Part shown: piece by piece, positions 1 to 10,182 of the stretch | Layout of the letters: each line of letters opens with the position of its first letter | How positions within the stretch are numbered: position 1 is the first letter of the stretch | NCBI GenBank assembly: GCA_900660155.1 | Contig: CABFPE010000017.1 | Span: forward strand, 2,597,525-2,661,524 | Source: Hofstenia miamia | Taxonomy: Eukaryota > Xenacoelomorpha > Acoela > Hofsteniidae | DNA: 64,000 nt | Direction of reading: 5' to 3' | Translations under genes and position numbers: made by a program | The notes under the pieces: generated by a model | Database searches by the model: none | What the model was told of the DNA's origin: nothing | Seen by the model: only the letters and a program-made list of their open reading frames with translations

Positions 1-959
1 AAGTTATATTGTAGGATTTTCGTTCCAAAGAAGACAGTAGCTTCTTGACTGTAAAATCAGCAAGACGTTCGCCATTTTGGTCAGGTGCTTCGCATTTTCC
101 CAAATAAGGGACAATGTTCCAAACATATTTGGTGGAGTTGTCGACTAGCAACCAAAATTTAAATCCGAATTAACCGGGTTTGTTGGGCATAAAAACAACA
201 AATCGACAACGGGTTTTCATGGGAACTAGCTGCTCGTCGATGCATAAAGAAAAGTTGGGAACAAAGTTTTCGCGGCAACGTTTGGCGATTTTATCAAAGA
301 TTTCTCGAACATGAGTGAAAGGATCATCGATTCGAAAGAACGTGTTCTCTTCTCATCAAATCGCAAAAAATTTTCGTAACGATTTCTACACATAATATTG
401 CGGAAAAGTGGTATGTCAAACTTTTCAGACCACAATGATTTCACCGAGTGATTCTTGCCATAAACTCCTCGCGCAATTTCAATGGCAAAGAATTTGTCAA
501 GTTCATTAAGAGTAAGATCATTGAGGGCTCCTTCACTGGCATCAACTGTACATTTCAAAATCTGTCTTTGTTGATGTTTTCTGATATAAAACAGTTAAAA
601 GCTCTCACCTCTTGTGTCGCTTCTCGTTTCACAGGTGGCACAACTCCAGGTTGAACTCGGAATATGTCTCTCTTTCTGCATCTTCCTTTCGCATTGTTAG
701 TATTGACTTCTAATTTGATCCACTTGTTTTTGTTTTCGGAGCACATTCGGCTTACATCACCCTCTCCTTGGTTGGAGATTTCGCCATCACTTGAATCATC
801 AGTAGTGCTACATGTATCATTTGTAGAATCATCAATACGAGTTTGCTCAGTGTCGGAGTTGTAGTCTTCATTTACTTCGTCTGGACTTTCATCGCCGGAA
901 TCAATTGGATCGATGTTCCAAATAGCCGTCAAGGCTTTCGTTGCCGCCGCCCTTTTCAT
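1..959 (-). pseudogene. piggyBac transposase, frame-broken and cut by window edge
   Basis: A DDE_Tnp_1_7-type transposase of a cut-and-paste DNA transposon. Frames 555-959, about 325-558 and 1-325 together cover the N-terminal and central domains. Two frameshifts and one stop mean no full protein can be made. Confidence 0.8.
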
Positions 960-1623
960 GATTGCTTCAACAAAAATAAAGAGAAAGCCGACAATATCGC
1001 GTGCGAACTTGCAAAGAGCTAGCCAAGTTAATACAATTTTCGTTCTATTCAAAATTTGGAAAATTAGGCCTAGCTATACGATGTAGAAATTTGAATTCCT
1101 AAAACTATAGCTACAACAATCAAACAATATGATTGCGTCTTTCGTCGCTGGCAAAACTCCTTTTGACGCTATTTTAAAACCGCGCGCAGCATTTTTTGCA
1201 CTAAATAGTGAGTTTCTTGCACTAAATAGTGCAAGACTTAGGTAAAGTCCTAATTGTGCATGTACAGTAGGCCTACATGTTTATACATTACTTGTTTTAT
1301 ATAAGAAAAATAGTGCATTTTATATTATGAATGTTTAATCAGTGCAATCTATATCTGTGTATATCTTAATATAAATGTTTATTTTAGTTATAAAAAAGAT
1401 TTCGTCAAAAAAGACAAAGGGGGTCTTCAAAAAATATTTAAAAAAATTAGCAATTTTATTTCGAAAAACACAATATTGATTATCATAGTGTAGGTGAAAC
1501 AAAGGTGGGTATATTAGGTAAAGATAAGAAGAAGTGTAAAAACTCTCAAAGTATACGATTAGACACCAAAAGGATAAAAAACTGATTTCGTCAAAAATGA
1601 CGAAATGGGGCTTCTAGTGTTAA
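1..1623 (-). mobile_element. piggyBac-family element, right part, broken
   Basis: The transposase runs leftward from an ATG at 959 off the window edge. It starts MKRAAATKALTAIW, has an acidic Ser/Asp-rich N-terminus, then the piggyBac core (LDKFFAIEIARGVYGKNHSV, FRNIMCRNRYENFLRF, CIDEQLVPMKTRCRF, LLVDNSTKYVWN). Two catalytic aspartates are visible; the third would lie outside the window. The frame shifts near 555 and near 325, and an in-frame stop lies near 168, so it is inactive. The element end is at 1619: reading inward it starts CACTAGAAGCCCC next to a TTAA at 1620-1623, the piggyBac target. A hairpin (ATTTCGTCA/TGACGAAAT, 1585-1606) sits just inside the end. Confidence 0.85.
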
Positions 1624-3847
1624 GAAACGTGTAATTGTGTTTTAGAGGCCGAAATTGGCAAGTTGGTGAAATCAGGTCAGATTTAAGAACACATTTTGGG
1701 TGTTGTTTGCGTATCATTCGATTAGTCACGTCCAAAAAGTTTGGACCGCTTTCAGTCTTGTGCTATATAAGATCCCGGAAGCCACCCTGAGAATTTTGAT
1801 AGATTTGGTATGAGTAGCTGGAAAACAAGCGAGATGGTCTTGTTTTTTCAAAATTTTTTATATAAAACATTTACAAAGAAAATTAAAACATTTTTTATAA
1901 ACTTTCAAGAAACTTCAGAAGAAGGCGTATTCATACATCAAAATATAGGCATTGCAATTCATCGCCGACATTCAAAATGCATGATGGGCAAAAAGCTCAT
2001 TTATTTGGGGTTGCTTTAAATTCCCGCAAATATGCTTGCCAAATATATTAACATTTTTCCTGTAAATCTGCAACATTGGCCACTTTAACAAAATCAATAT
2101 TGCCAATATTGTATAATCCAAAAGCAAGAAACGCTTAATTATTTGCCTAAATTTACCACGATGTTAAGTCGTTATTTGAATTGAATTATTTTCATTCTAA
2201 GAACTGCCTGTTAATCATCGATGTTAAGTTATGAGCATTTCTTGTTCGTCCTAGAGATTTTAGAAATATACTGATAAAAATGTTAGTAAGTTGTGAAATC
2301 AGTTGGTTTTTAGTCACAATCTGTTCTTTTTAACACCAAATATTATTAACTATTTTAATCATTTCAGCACTTTTTGGCAAATTTAAAAGTTGGCAACATG
2401 CATACAAAATAGTGTTATATTCATTGCATGTCTGAACTACAATTCTTTTTACCATCAAAGCTACATACTTTCTAATGAATTATTCCAAAATACTGTGCCC
2501 ATAACGATTTGTACTTTTTTTCATTCTATAGAATCTCAAATCTTCCAAATTTTTCTCAAAATGTACACTTGCAGTTAATTTTTCTGAGAGATGTGTCTAT
2601 TTAATAATTTTGGACGATTTGAGATAAATTTTGAAAATTTGGTATTTGTAAGAATGAAAAAGTACCAACCACCCATAACTGTTATATTCATAAATGTTTT
2701 ATATTTAGGTCTAATCAAATTTGCCCAGTTAGTAAATCAGTATGAAAAAGAAGATGACGAACTAGCGCATTTATCATCTCAGTTCAATGCAATTGCCTTT
2801 AATAAGTGATTGCATTCACAAGATAGTATATTGGTGCTCTTTGTTAATTACATGGCAGTAAATTTCCATGGTTTCTGTTAATTCAACCTTGTGAGATATC
2901 TGTCATTGCTACAACCCCAGCATGTCAGAATGATTGAATTTCAGTGCTAAATCAATTCTAGACAAGATGCTTTGTATTTAATGTATGATATATTTGTACG
3001 TACATTTATATTTTTTAGTTTTGTAATGCATTAATGCATAGAACAAAAATCTTTATTCAAAAATTACTTTACCTAATAGCAACTCTGAAAGAGTCAATAA
3101 ACTACAAAAACATTTTTGAGCCAACATTGCTGAGACATTAGTAAAAAATGCAAATATGTCAGAAGGAATATGAAATTAGGTTAATGGTTGCAACATTTTG
3201 TAAGAAAATGGGAAAGAAAACATCTTCAACAATGCTCAATAATATAGGGAGATACAATATTTACTGGGAAATTTGAAATTGATCCATTTTGCCAGTTGAC
3301 AAATTGTGTTGATAATCGCTTTCTGCCAACATCCTTTCAGTATATTTTGTTTAATATGATGTTGAGGACTTTTGAAATGTTGCACGAGTCTTTGTTTTTG
3401 ATATTACTATTAAATTGGAATATTTGCGAGTTTTCATTGACTGCTCTGTAGAGGTTACTGAATTTAACATTAGCAGATAACTGTTGGCATATGATGCTAA
3501 ATGCTGTTATCGAAATCGCCATTTTTTAATTATTGATTACATAAAATTTACATCAATATTGCTGAAATGATCTTTAAATTTTTCTTTACATTTTCTACCA
3601 ATATATTGCAATTGAGCTCAAGTTGTAATTTCTTGTATATAATGATTGACCAATATATATTTGTTTTCCTTATAAAAACTATAGGAAGGAAAGATTGGAA
3701 TCCAAGCTGCAAGAATATAGGTCATTATTTTAAAGCACAATTGACGATTTCAAAGTTTTTCTTACATTATATAAGTTACATTTGTATTTTTTATTCACAT
3801 TTAATTGTAAATAATGATATACTTTTTGAAAAGTAGGCAATGAGTAG
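1624..3847. other. AT-rich stretch, no gene recognised
   Basis: Only short ORFs (under 90 codons) in all frames, with no recognisable domains, repeats or RNA genes. Confidence 0.5.
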
Positions 3848-3871
3848 TGAGACGGGCAGAAGCCCGTCTCA
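3848..3871. repeat. GC-rich perfect hairpin
   Basis: Arms TGAGACGGGC and GCCCGTCTCA with loop AGAA, in otherwise AT-rich DNA. It could be the end structure of a small transposon or an RNA hairpin; no T-run follows it. Confidence 0.6.
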
Positions 3872-4890
3872 TTGGGAGACCCTGAAGTTCTCATAACACT
3901 CACGACTATTTGCCACATGTAAATGCACCGATTTTATTGTACGCCATCTAGTGACAAAATATTTTTGACAAAACTAAATTGAGCAAAGTAATTTTTGACA
4001 AAAATTGTTATTTTTGTTTCCTAGGATTTTGGCAAAGTGATATAATTGATGACAAAATTAAATTGAGCACAATAATTTTAAACAATGTTTTGTTGCTAAT
4101 ATTTTGTGACATTGTTAGCTGACTAATTGGGAGGTTTACATTATGTATTTTGATAATACATTGCTGACTGATATCCGTAAAAATTCCATACTTTTCTATT
4201 GCTTAGCTAGCCTATATACAAAAGTTTTAATTCGTTTTTTTAGACAACATGCAAAGGGTTACATTTTGTTTTTTCAAATACATTGTTATACTTCATTGTA
4301 AAAAAATTCTTACATTTAATTCATTTTTTGCAAATACAAAACAGAAAAAATATTCGCCATACTTAAACATTACGGGCGTATGAAATATAGAATTACATGA
4401 TAAAGGCAATTTTGTTTTCCAAAAAATTATACATCTGATGCTATTAGTAAGATTTATGCATATACATGCTTTCATTAATACACTATTATTATATTAGTTT
4501 TACACAATAGTCTTTTTGCATTTCTTTTTGGTTTGTATGGATTTTCAGGGATGTACACGTTTGCTGAGTGTCACATCGTTTGTTGACTTTGCACATTTTT
4601 CCAGTTTTATTTGGTTTATAACTCTTGCTCAGTCTTGATATCTTTTCCATTGTATTGTGTAGTTGCCATAGAAATACATATTTCCAGTACTGTAGTACAC
4701 ACATTATTAAAATTCCATAGTTTGAATGGCAAAATGTAGATTAGGACTAGACTGACAACACCCTTTGACACAATTTCTATTTGACATGTTTCGGCATGCC
4801 GCTGCCATTTTCAAAAAGTTTCCCACTATAACATTTACAAAATATTCATCAAATTACATATTTTTATATATATTTTTTTTAATAATATTT
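3872..4890. other. No gene recognised; related TTTTTGACAAAA motifs at 3960-4080
   Basis: AT-rich. Contains repeated TTTTGACAAAA-type words and a GCATGCCGC patch near 4795-4803 that may be the 3' flank of the Penelope-like fragment next to it. Confidence 0.35.
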
Positions 4891-4899
4891 TCGGTAAAT

Positions 4900-5165
4900 T
4901 TAGTTTGTATTTATATTCATCTTTTTGTTTAAGCTTGGTTCTTTTAATTCTATATAAATTGATTCAATGATGCTTAGTTGAAAATTATCAATTGCCTTGG
5001 ATAAAATTTTATATGTAAATTCCATATTACAGTTCTTTAAATGATCAGAGGTGGTCGAATGAATTTTGTGTTCTTTAATTCTTAATTGTAAATTCCTTGA
5101 CGTTTTTCCAATGTATTGTGCACCACAGTTGCAAGTTATTTCATATATTAATTTGGAAATGATTT
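4900..5165 (-). mobile_element. Penelope-like element fragment, GIY-YIG domain
   Basis: Reading leftward: YEITCNCGAQYIGKTSRNLQ, RIKEHKIHS, SDHLKNCNMEF, IIESIYIELKEPSLNK. This is the GIY-YIG endonuclease that follows the reverse transcriptase in EN-plus Penelope-like retroelements (tyrosine, QYIGKTSR, and the late Glu in ESIYI). Only the C-terminal endonuclease part is present. Confidence 0.72.
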
Positions 5166-5169
5166 ACTA

Positions 5170-5525
5170 CAAAGTCAAGAAACTAAAAACAAACAAAGTG
5201 ATTATTTATACAATTACATCTTTAATATTGAATATCGAGGAATACAATCTATTAAATTACAGAAATATCTGAAAAGAATCACTCCATCATTTTTAAAGAT
5301 AAGCTTTATACTAAAGACCAATAAACTAAGACATATAATAAGACTAAAAACAGGAACCAAGATCGAAAACATTTCCAAAGTAATATATGAAATAACTTGC
5401 AACTGTGTTGCACAATACATTCGAAAAACGTCAAGGAATTTACAATTAAGAATTAAAGAACACAAAATTCATTCGACCATCTCTGATCATTTAAAGAACT
5501 GTAATATGGAATTGGCAAATATAAC
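5170..5525 (+). mobile_element. Penelope-like element fragment, GIY-YIG domain, inverted second copy
   Basis: Reading rightward: RITPSFLKISFILKTNKLRH, VIYEITCNCVAQYIRKTSRN, RIKEHKIHSTISDHLKNCNM. It is the same family as the fragment at 4900-5165 but in opposite orientation, and includes more of the region upstream of the endonuclease. The YIGK glycine is Arg here, consistent with decay. Confidence 0.7.
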
Positions 5526-6830
5526 GTCGCTATTTAATCCTTATTGGTACGGTGATTTACATATATTCTTAAATAGTACGCGTGTAACATTTTGTTACAA
5601 TAAAGTAAAATTCAAAAAATGAGACCTATATAAGAAATTTAGAGAAATAGAGTAAATTAAGTTACTAAATTAAATACAATTGTTGCTTAAGTAGTTGCTA
5701 GTGTTGTGCACTTATGATTTTTGAGCATTAATTGCACAAAGTTTGATATAATCCTGGTCTTAGATTAACCAGGACCGAAAGGTAAACTGGGGATTCATTC
5801 TGAGGCCTAGCCCAATTCTACTGTTTAGATCAATGCTAATCCAAAGACCAAAAGCTGTCTGTTCAACATATAATATTATATATGTATACGTCAAAACCCT
5901 GGCTGCCATCACCTTATCAGAGCAGAAAAGGGACAAACTCAAGAAACTAAAGATATGTAGTATAGAAAAGCCTATTTATATGTATGAAATTAATAATTTT
6001 GTTATTTGTTAATAAAAAATCTTTAATTTAAGACAATATGAAGTGTATGTCAATAATGCAAAAGGATTTTATATATATATATATCGACCAAACGAAATGT
6101 CTAAGCTGTAGCGCCACTTTGCCATTATTTTTTTTGATGGTCCTAATTTTTCAAGATTCAACAAGCCGCTCATCTCACAATGATTGTGACAGCATCCAAT
6201 GGTAAATAAAAAAGCTAATACATTCATTAAAAAACGGCCAAACTTTTCAAATGCTGCTAATTTTTTAACTTTGGAGAGTCTGTGGGTGATTCAGTAATTA
6301 ATAAATCTAAATCTTATGAACTGCAAAACAAAGTTGAACCTGTGGAAACCCATAAGAGCTTTGTAGTAAGTTTAATATAATATTGATGACATACGTGTTC
6401 TTCATCTGATGAATAAATATAATTTATTAAAAAATCGTCCATATCAGTGCTAATTGAATTTTCTTCAATCGGAGCAGAATGTTTCATTGTCACTTATTCA
6501 TATTTATATATGATACATGTAATATCATTTGTATCACTGTCTGCATCAAATGCTAAGGCCTTAAAAATGAGAAGCAAATAAAAATGCTTTATGCTTAGGC
6601 ATATTACTAGTATATAATATTGTAACAAAATGTTACACCCGTATGTTAAAGAAATATTTAGTAATTCTGATTGGAAAATGAGAGAAGTGCAATGCAAGAC
6701 ATGTCATGAAAGAACATAATTAAGTATTGTAAATAAACATTGAAGGAATAGATAGATTTTCGTATTGTGCACAAATGAGAAGCCGAAGTATATCGTTTTG
6801 TAACAAAATGTTACGCCCGTTTCAATAAGG
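5526..6830. repeat. Segment bounded by TGTAACAAAATGTTACA palindromes
   Basis: The palindromic word TGTAACA...TGTTACA occurs at 5583-5599, 6621-6637 and 6799-6814, with similar outer flanks (CCTTATTG...ACGG on the left, its complement on the right). This looks like terminal repeats of a non-autonomous DNA element of about 1.3 kb. No coding potential seen inside. Confidence 0.4.
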
Positions 6831-6831
6831 G

Positions 6832-7345
6832 TTAAAAAAGACGATCTCGTAAAATGCTTAAATTATAGACCCATTTCAATCACTTCTCTAATCAACAAAG
6901 TATTTTAACGAATTCTTTTTAATCAAATTAATTAGCATCTTTGCAAACATGATCTTTACTCCAAAACACAACATAGTTTTCGTAAAGGTATTTCTAGCAG
7001 CGACGATTTAATATATACTGTTGAAAAGTGAAAAAAAACTATATATGATAATGAATATGCAGCAGTTGCTTGTTTAGACCTTTCGTAAGCATTCGATTCG
7101 ATTGATCATAGTGTTACTACAAAAAATTAAACATCTAGTTTTTTCTAATGACAGTGTAGGTATCATTTCTAGTTATTTGTATATTTGTATGCAACGAGTA
7201 AAGCTTAATAAATCTTTTCAGATTGGGTTTGTACAAAAAATGGAGTCCCATTGGGAATCCCTTATTATTTAACATTTACATAAATGATCTGTACGATTTA
7301 ACAAAATGTGACGTTATACAATATGCTTCTTACGTTTACAATGTA
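6832..7345 (+). mobile_element. LINE reverse-transcriptase fragment
   Basis: Decayed RT motifs in order: CLNYRPIS, KTQHSFRKG, AVACLDLS-stop-AFDSIDH (motif A), IISSYL, then a degenerate GVPLG-like motif near 7240. This is the order of CR1/Jockey-type non-LTR elements. Several frame breaks and stops. Confidence 0.65.
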
Positions 7346-9939
7346 ATGCATTAAGTGCATATACATAAACAATAATTTTTTCAATTCAGTATCAGAAGAT
7401 AGCATACATCATGGACATATACATGAGAATTCAATTTCGGAAAATGGCAGTGAAATATATAGAATAAGTGCATAGAAAATGCTTATGAATCAATTATAAT
7501 CTTTAAAAAACGTTTGAGGATATCCAATTCCTAAAATAAAACCAATAAGAAATAATCATGCTATGTTCAAAGCCGTAAATTGGTGTTTGCATTCAACATT
7601 TCTTAGCATATTGATAAGGTTAGTTGATCAATTATGCGATGGTAATTCATTAAGCAATTGTTTTTGACAATTCGTAATTTTAATCGTATTTTTATTTGAA
7701 TGCGTAAACCTGCAAATTTAAAATATAAATTTGGGGAAGTTAATTTGAATATTTCAAATTTTTACACATCAGATATTATGGCGAACAATTTTATATGAAT
7801 CGTTGTTATATAAAATCAATCTGTTTTAGATTTATTGTTTGAACAATAAGGAAAACTGATAACAGTTCTAAAAGGGTCAGGAAAAGAAAACAAACAAATT
7901 ATAATAAAACCAAAACAAGGAATATTTACAACTAATAATGATAATTAATTGGGTTACGGCAATGTTAGTTTCTATTAAAAGAGTAATCATGATCAGGATT
8001 GTAAAATTCACAACCTCGCCATTTCTCTCTTTTTATATTAAAGGTGTGAAAGTATTTTTTAATCTATATATTTTAGTAATTCATTCCATATATTTATAGC
8101 TGTGCCTTAAAAATGCGTTTTTCATTATCCGCTTATTATACCTAATTGGTTCAATTAAATGCGTTCTTTTGTTTTGTTTATTAAAGTATTATTCATTATT
8201 TTGAAGAATGTCTAGGACATTTATATAGATATAACATTGTGGATGTAGAAATAAGTGAGATTTTTCTGTATTTATTATTCTTATTAAAGCTATGAATATT
8301 AACTGTTACTTTGATAGCCCAATTTAGTTGTACCTAAAGTTTTCTGAGGAATTTTATGCTTATATCAATGTAAAGTATACTAGCAGTTGAAATGGCTCAA
8401 TAATAGAGCATGAATTAACTGAATTTTTGGCTTAATTGGAAGTTTTTGAGAAATTGCTTTAATCGATAACATCACAATACTTTGCACACATTCCGGGATA
8501 TGCAAGTTTTTGAGGACAAAATTTTGGAAAATATTTAAAACTAACCCTTAAATGAATCTCCCCGCCTTAGATTTTTAATTAATTAAAATTTTTTCCGAAA
8601 ATTTTTTGATTTAGCCAAAAAATCAATTTTGAAAGCTTGCTGAGGAGCATTCCACCACCTACCCCCTTGTGTAAGCTATTGTATCCGTGCTGCCTAGTGT
8701 GCTACATGTGCTACTAGGATTCAATAACAAAGTCATCATGTAATGTAGTTTATCGCCCACATTTGCATTCAGAACAATTCACTGATTATTAGTGTAAGCC
8801 ATTCTTGAACAAGGTTAGAAATCTTGAATTCATATTACAGCAAGATCTTAGGAAAAACTCGCTAGATTGGCTATTTCGCAAAACACTTAGCAATTCAATT
8901 CTGTGTGAAGTATTAGAAGCTGTCCATTCAGACTTTTTTAAAATCAGACTATCAAAGTTGACATGCTTCATACAAAATGTAAGACTAGTCTTCTTTTGAA
9001 CACTGTCAAATGCAATTGTCACATTTAAAAATCTACTTTGCCTAATGTTCTGTACTATTTGTACATATTTTGTGAAATGTATGCCTCACATGACTTTTGC
9101 TGGTTATTATACATAGATCAGAAATAGTGTATATTTCCTTGCAGCCTGCATTTTATGAAATACAATAATTCGATTTGACTTACTGAAAATCTTCATTCAA
9201 TGTGATGGGAATATATATTATCATGGTATTATCGCGGTATGATGTATAATTTCTGAATAGCCCAATAGAGATTTTTAAAAAACAGTTTTATTAAAAGAGT
9301 ACGTCCATAAAAATATTAAAATATTTGAGGAGTGTAGTGTTCATATACAATATTTTTGTTCTGTTTGGTGTGGTTTCGATCATAGTTATGCGGTTTGATG
9401 CACGATTTATCAATGAATTGACAAACCGTGTGGATAAATCTACTTGAAGCGGGACATATTTATTACTTCATATTTGTAAAATTTACCCTCTCAATAACAA
9501 CAGTTCTTGATTTGGTTTTTGACGTAAACTTCCTTGATGGTTGTTATAACTGTTTAAGTATGCATGCATAATTCCAGTTTGAGATTTTTTGTAGTGTCAA
9601 GTTATTATAGTTAAAGAACATTTTGTTACGAGCCGGTCAACTCAACTGGCCCGTTCTTAAAGGCATGGGGCGGGCACTGGCCTTACAACTTATGAACTTC
9701 TTTAACACTAAGTGGATTGGAACAAATAAATATTTATAAATTCCGCTCTTCAATTCACTAATATAAGAGCAGAATTAATAAATGATTGAGTGCCATCGGC
9801 CAAATTTTGGTGCTAAATGATCGTTTACTCCAGTCCAGTGAGTGTTATAGAAGGTCATGCTCAACCTTGTGTCATTTGTAAATAGTATTTAGCTAAACGC
9901 ATTTGCATAAATATATATTTCTACAACTAAAGAAGAAAA
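7346..9939. other. No gene recognised; intergenic region downstream of the receptor gene
   Basis: AT-rich. Two overlapping opposite-strand ORFs near 8790-9020 have no recognisable motif. A short GC-rich patch with CCGGTCAAC and GGGGCGGGCACTGGCC lies at 9632-9680 and resembles the GC-rich short repeats elsewhere in the window. Confidence 0.4.
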
Positions 9940-9945
9940 TTTATT
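9940..9945 (-). terminator. Possible polyadenylation signal of the receptor gene
   Basis: A canonical AATAAA on the minus strand lies about 165 nt downstream of the stop codon at 10111. In such AT-rich sequence this could be chance. Confidence 0.35.
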
Positions 9946-10110
9946 TGTGGATATATATCAAGTATGTATGAAAGTAACGTTTTAAGGAATTTGCAAATAA
10001 GGGGCACTCGTGAATCCAAATCATTGAATAGTTGCAAAATAAGTTAAAATTCTAATTTATAATAAATTCCAACATTATAAATAAATCAATTTACAAAATT
10101 CAATTAATTA

Positions 10111-10182
10111 TTAAAGTAACATATCGTCCACAATAAGCTTCTCTTTCTCTCCCAAACTACCAAAGGTGTCATCAGGACATTT
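10111..10182 (-). CDS. Exon 22: C-terminus with acidic dileucine and DXXLL
   Basis: 72 nt, phase 0 to stop (TAA at 10113-10111), acceptor TTAAATTTAG. It encodes KCPDDTFGSLGEKEKLI and ends VDDMLL-stop. EKEKLI fits [DE]xxxL[LI] (AP-adaptor binding). The terminal DDMLL fits DXXLL, the motif that VHS domains of GGA adaptors bind in sortilin and mannose-6-phosphate receptors. The exit phase of exon 21 matches. Confidence 0.78.
   Translation of the reverse strand, partial: KCPDDTFGSLGEKEKLIVDDMLL

Noticed and set aside
8789-9022. Overlapping ORFs on both strands as a possible small gene
   Set aside because: No family motif, no clear splice or start context, and chance length in AT-rich DNA.
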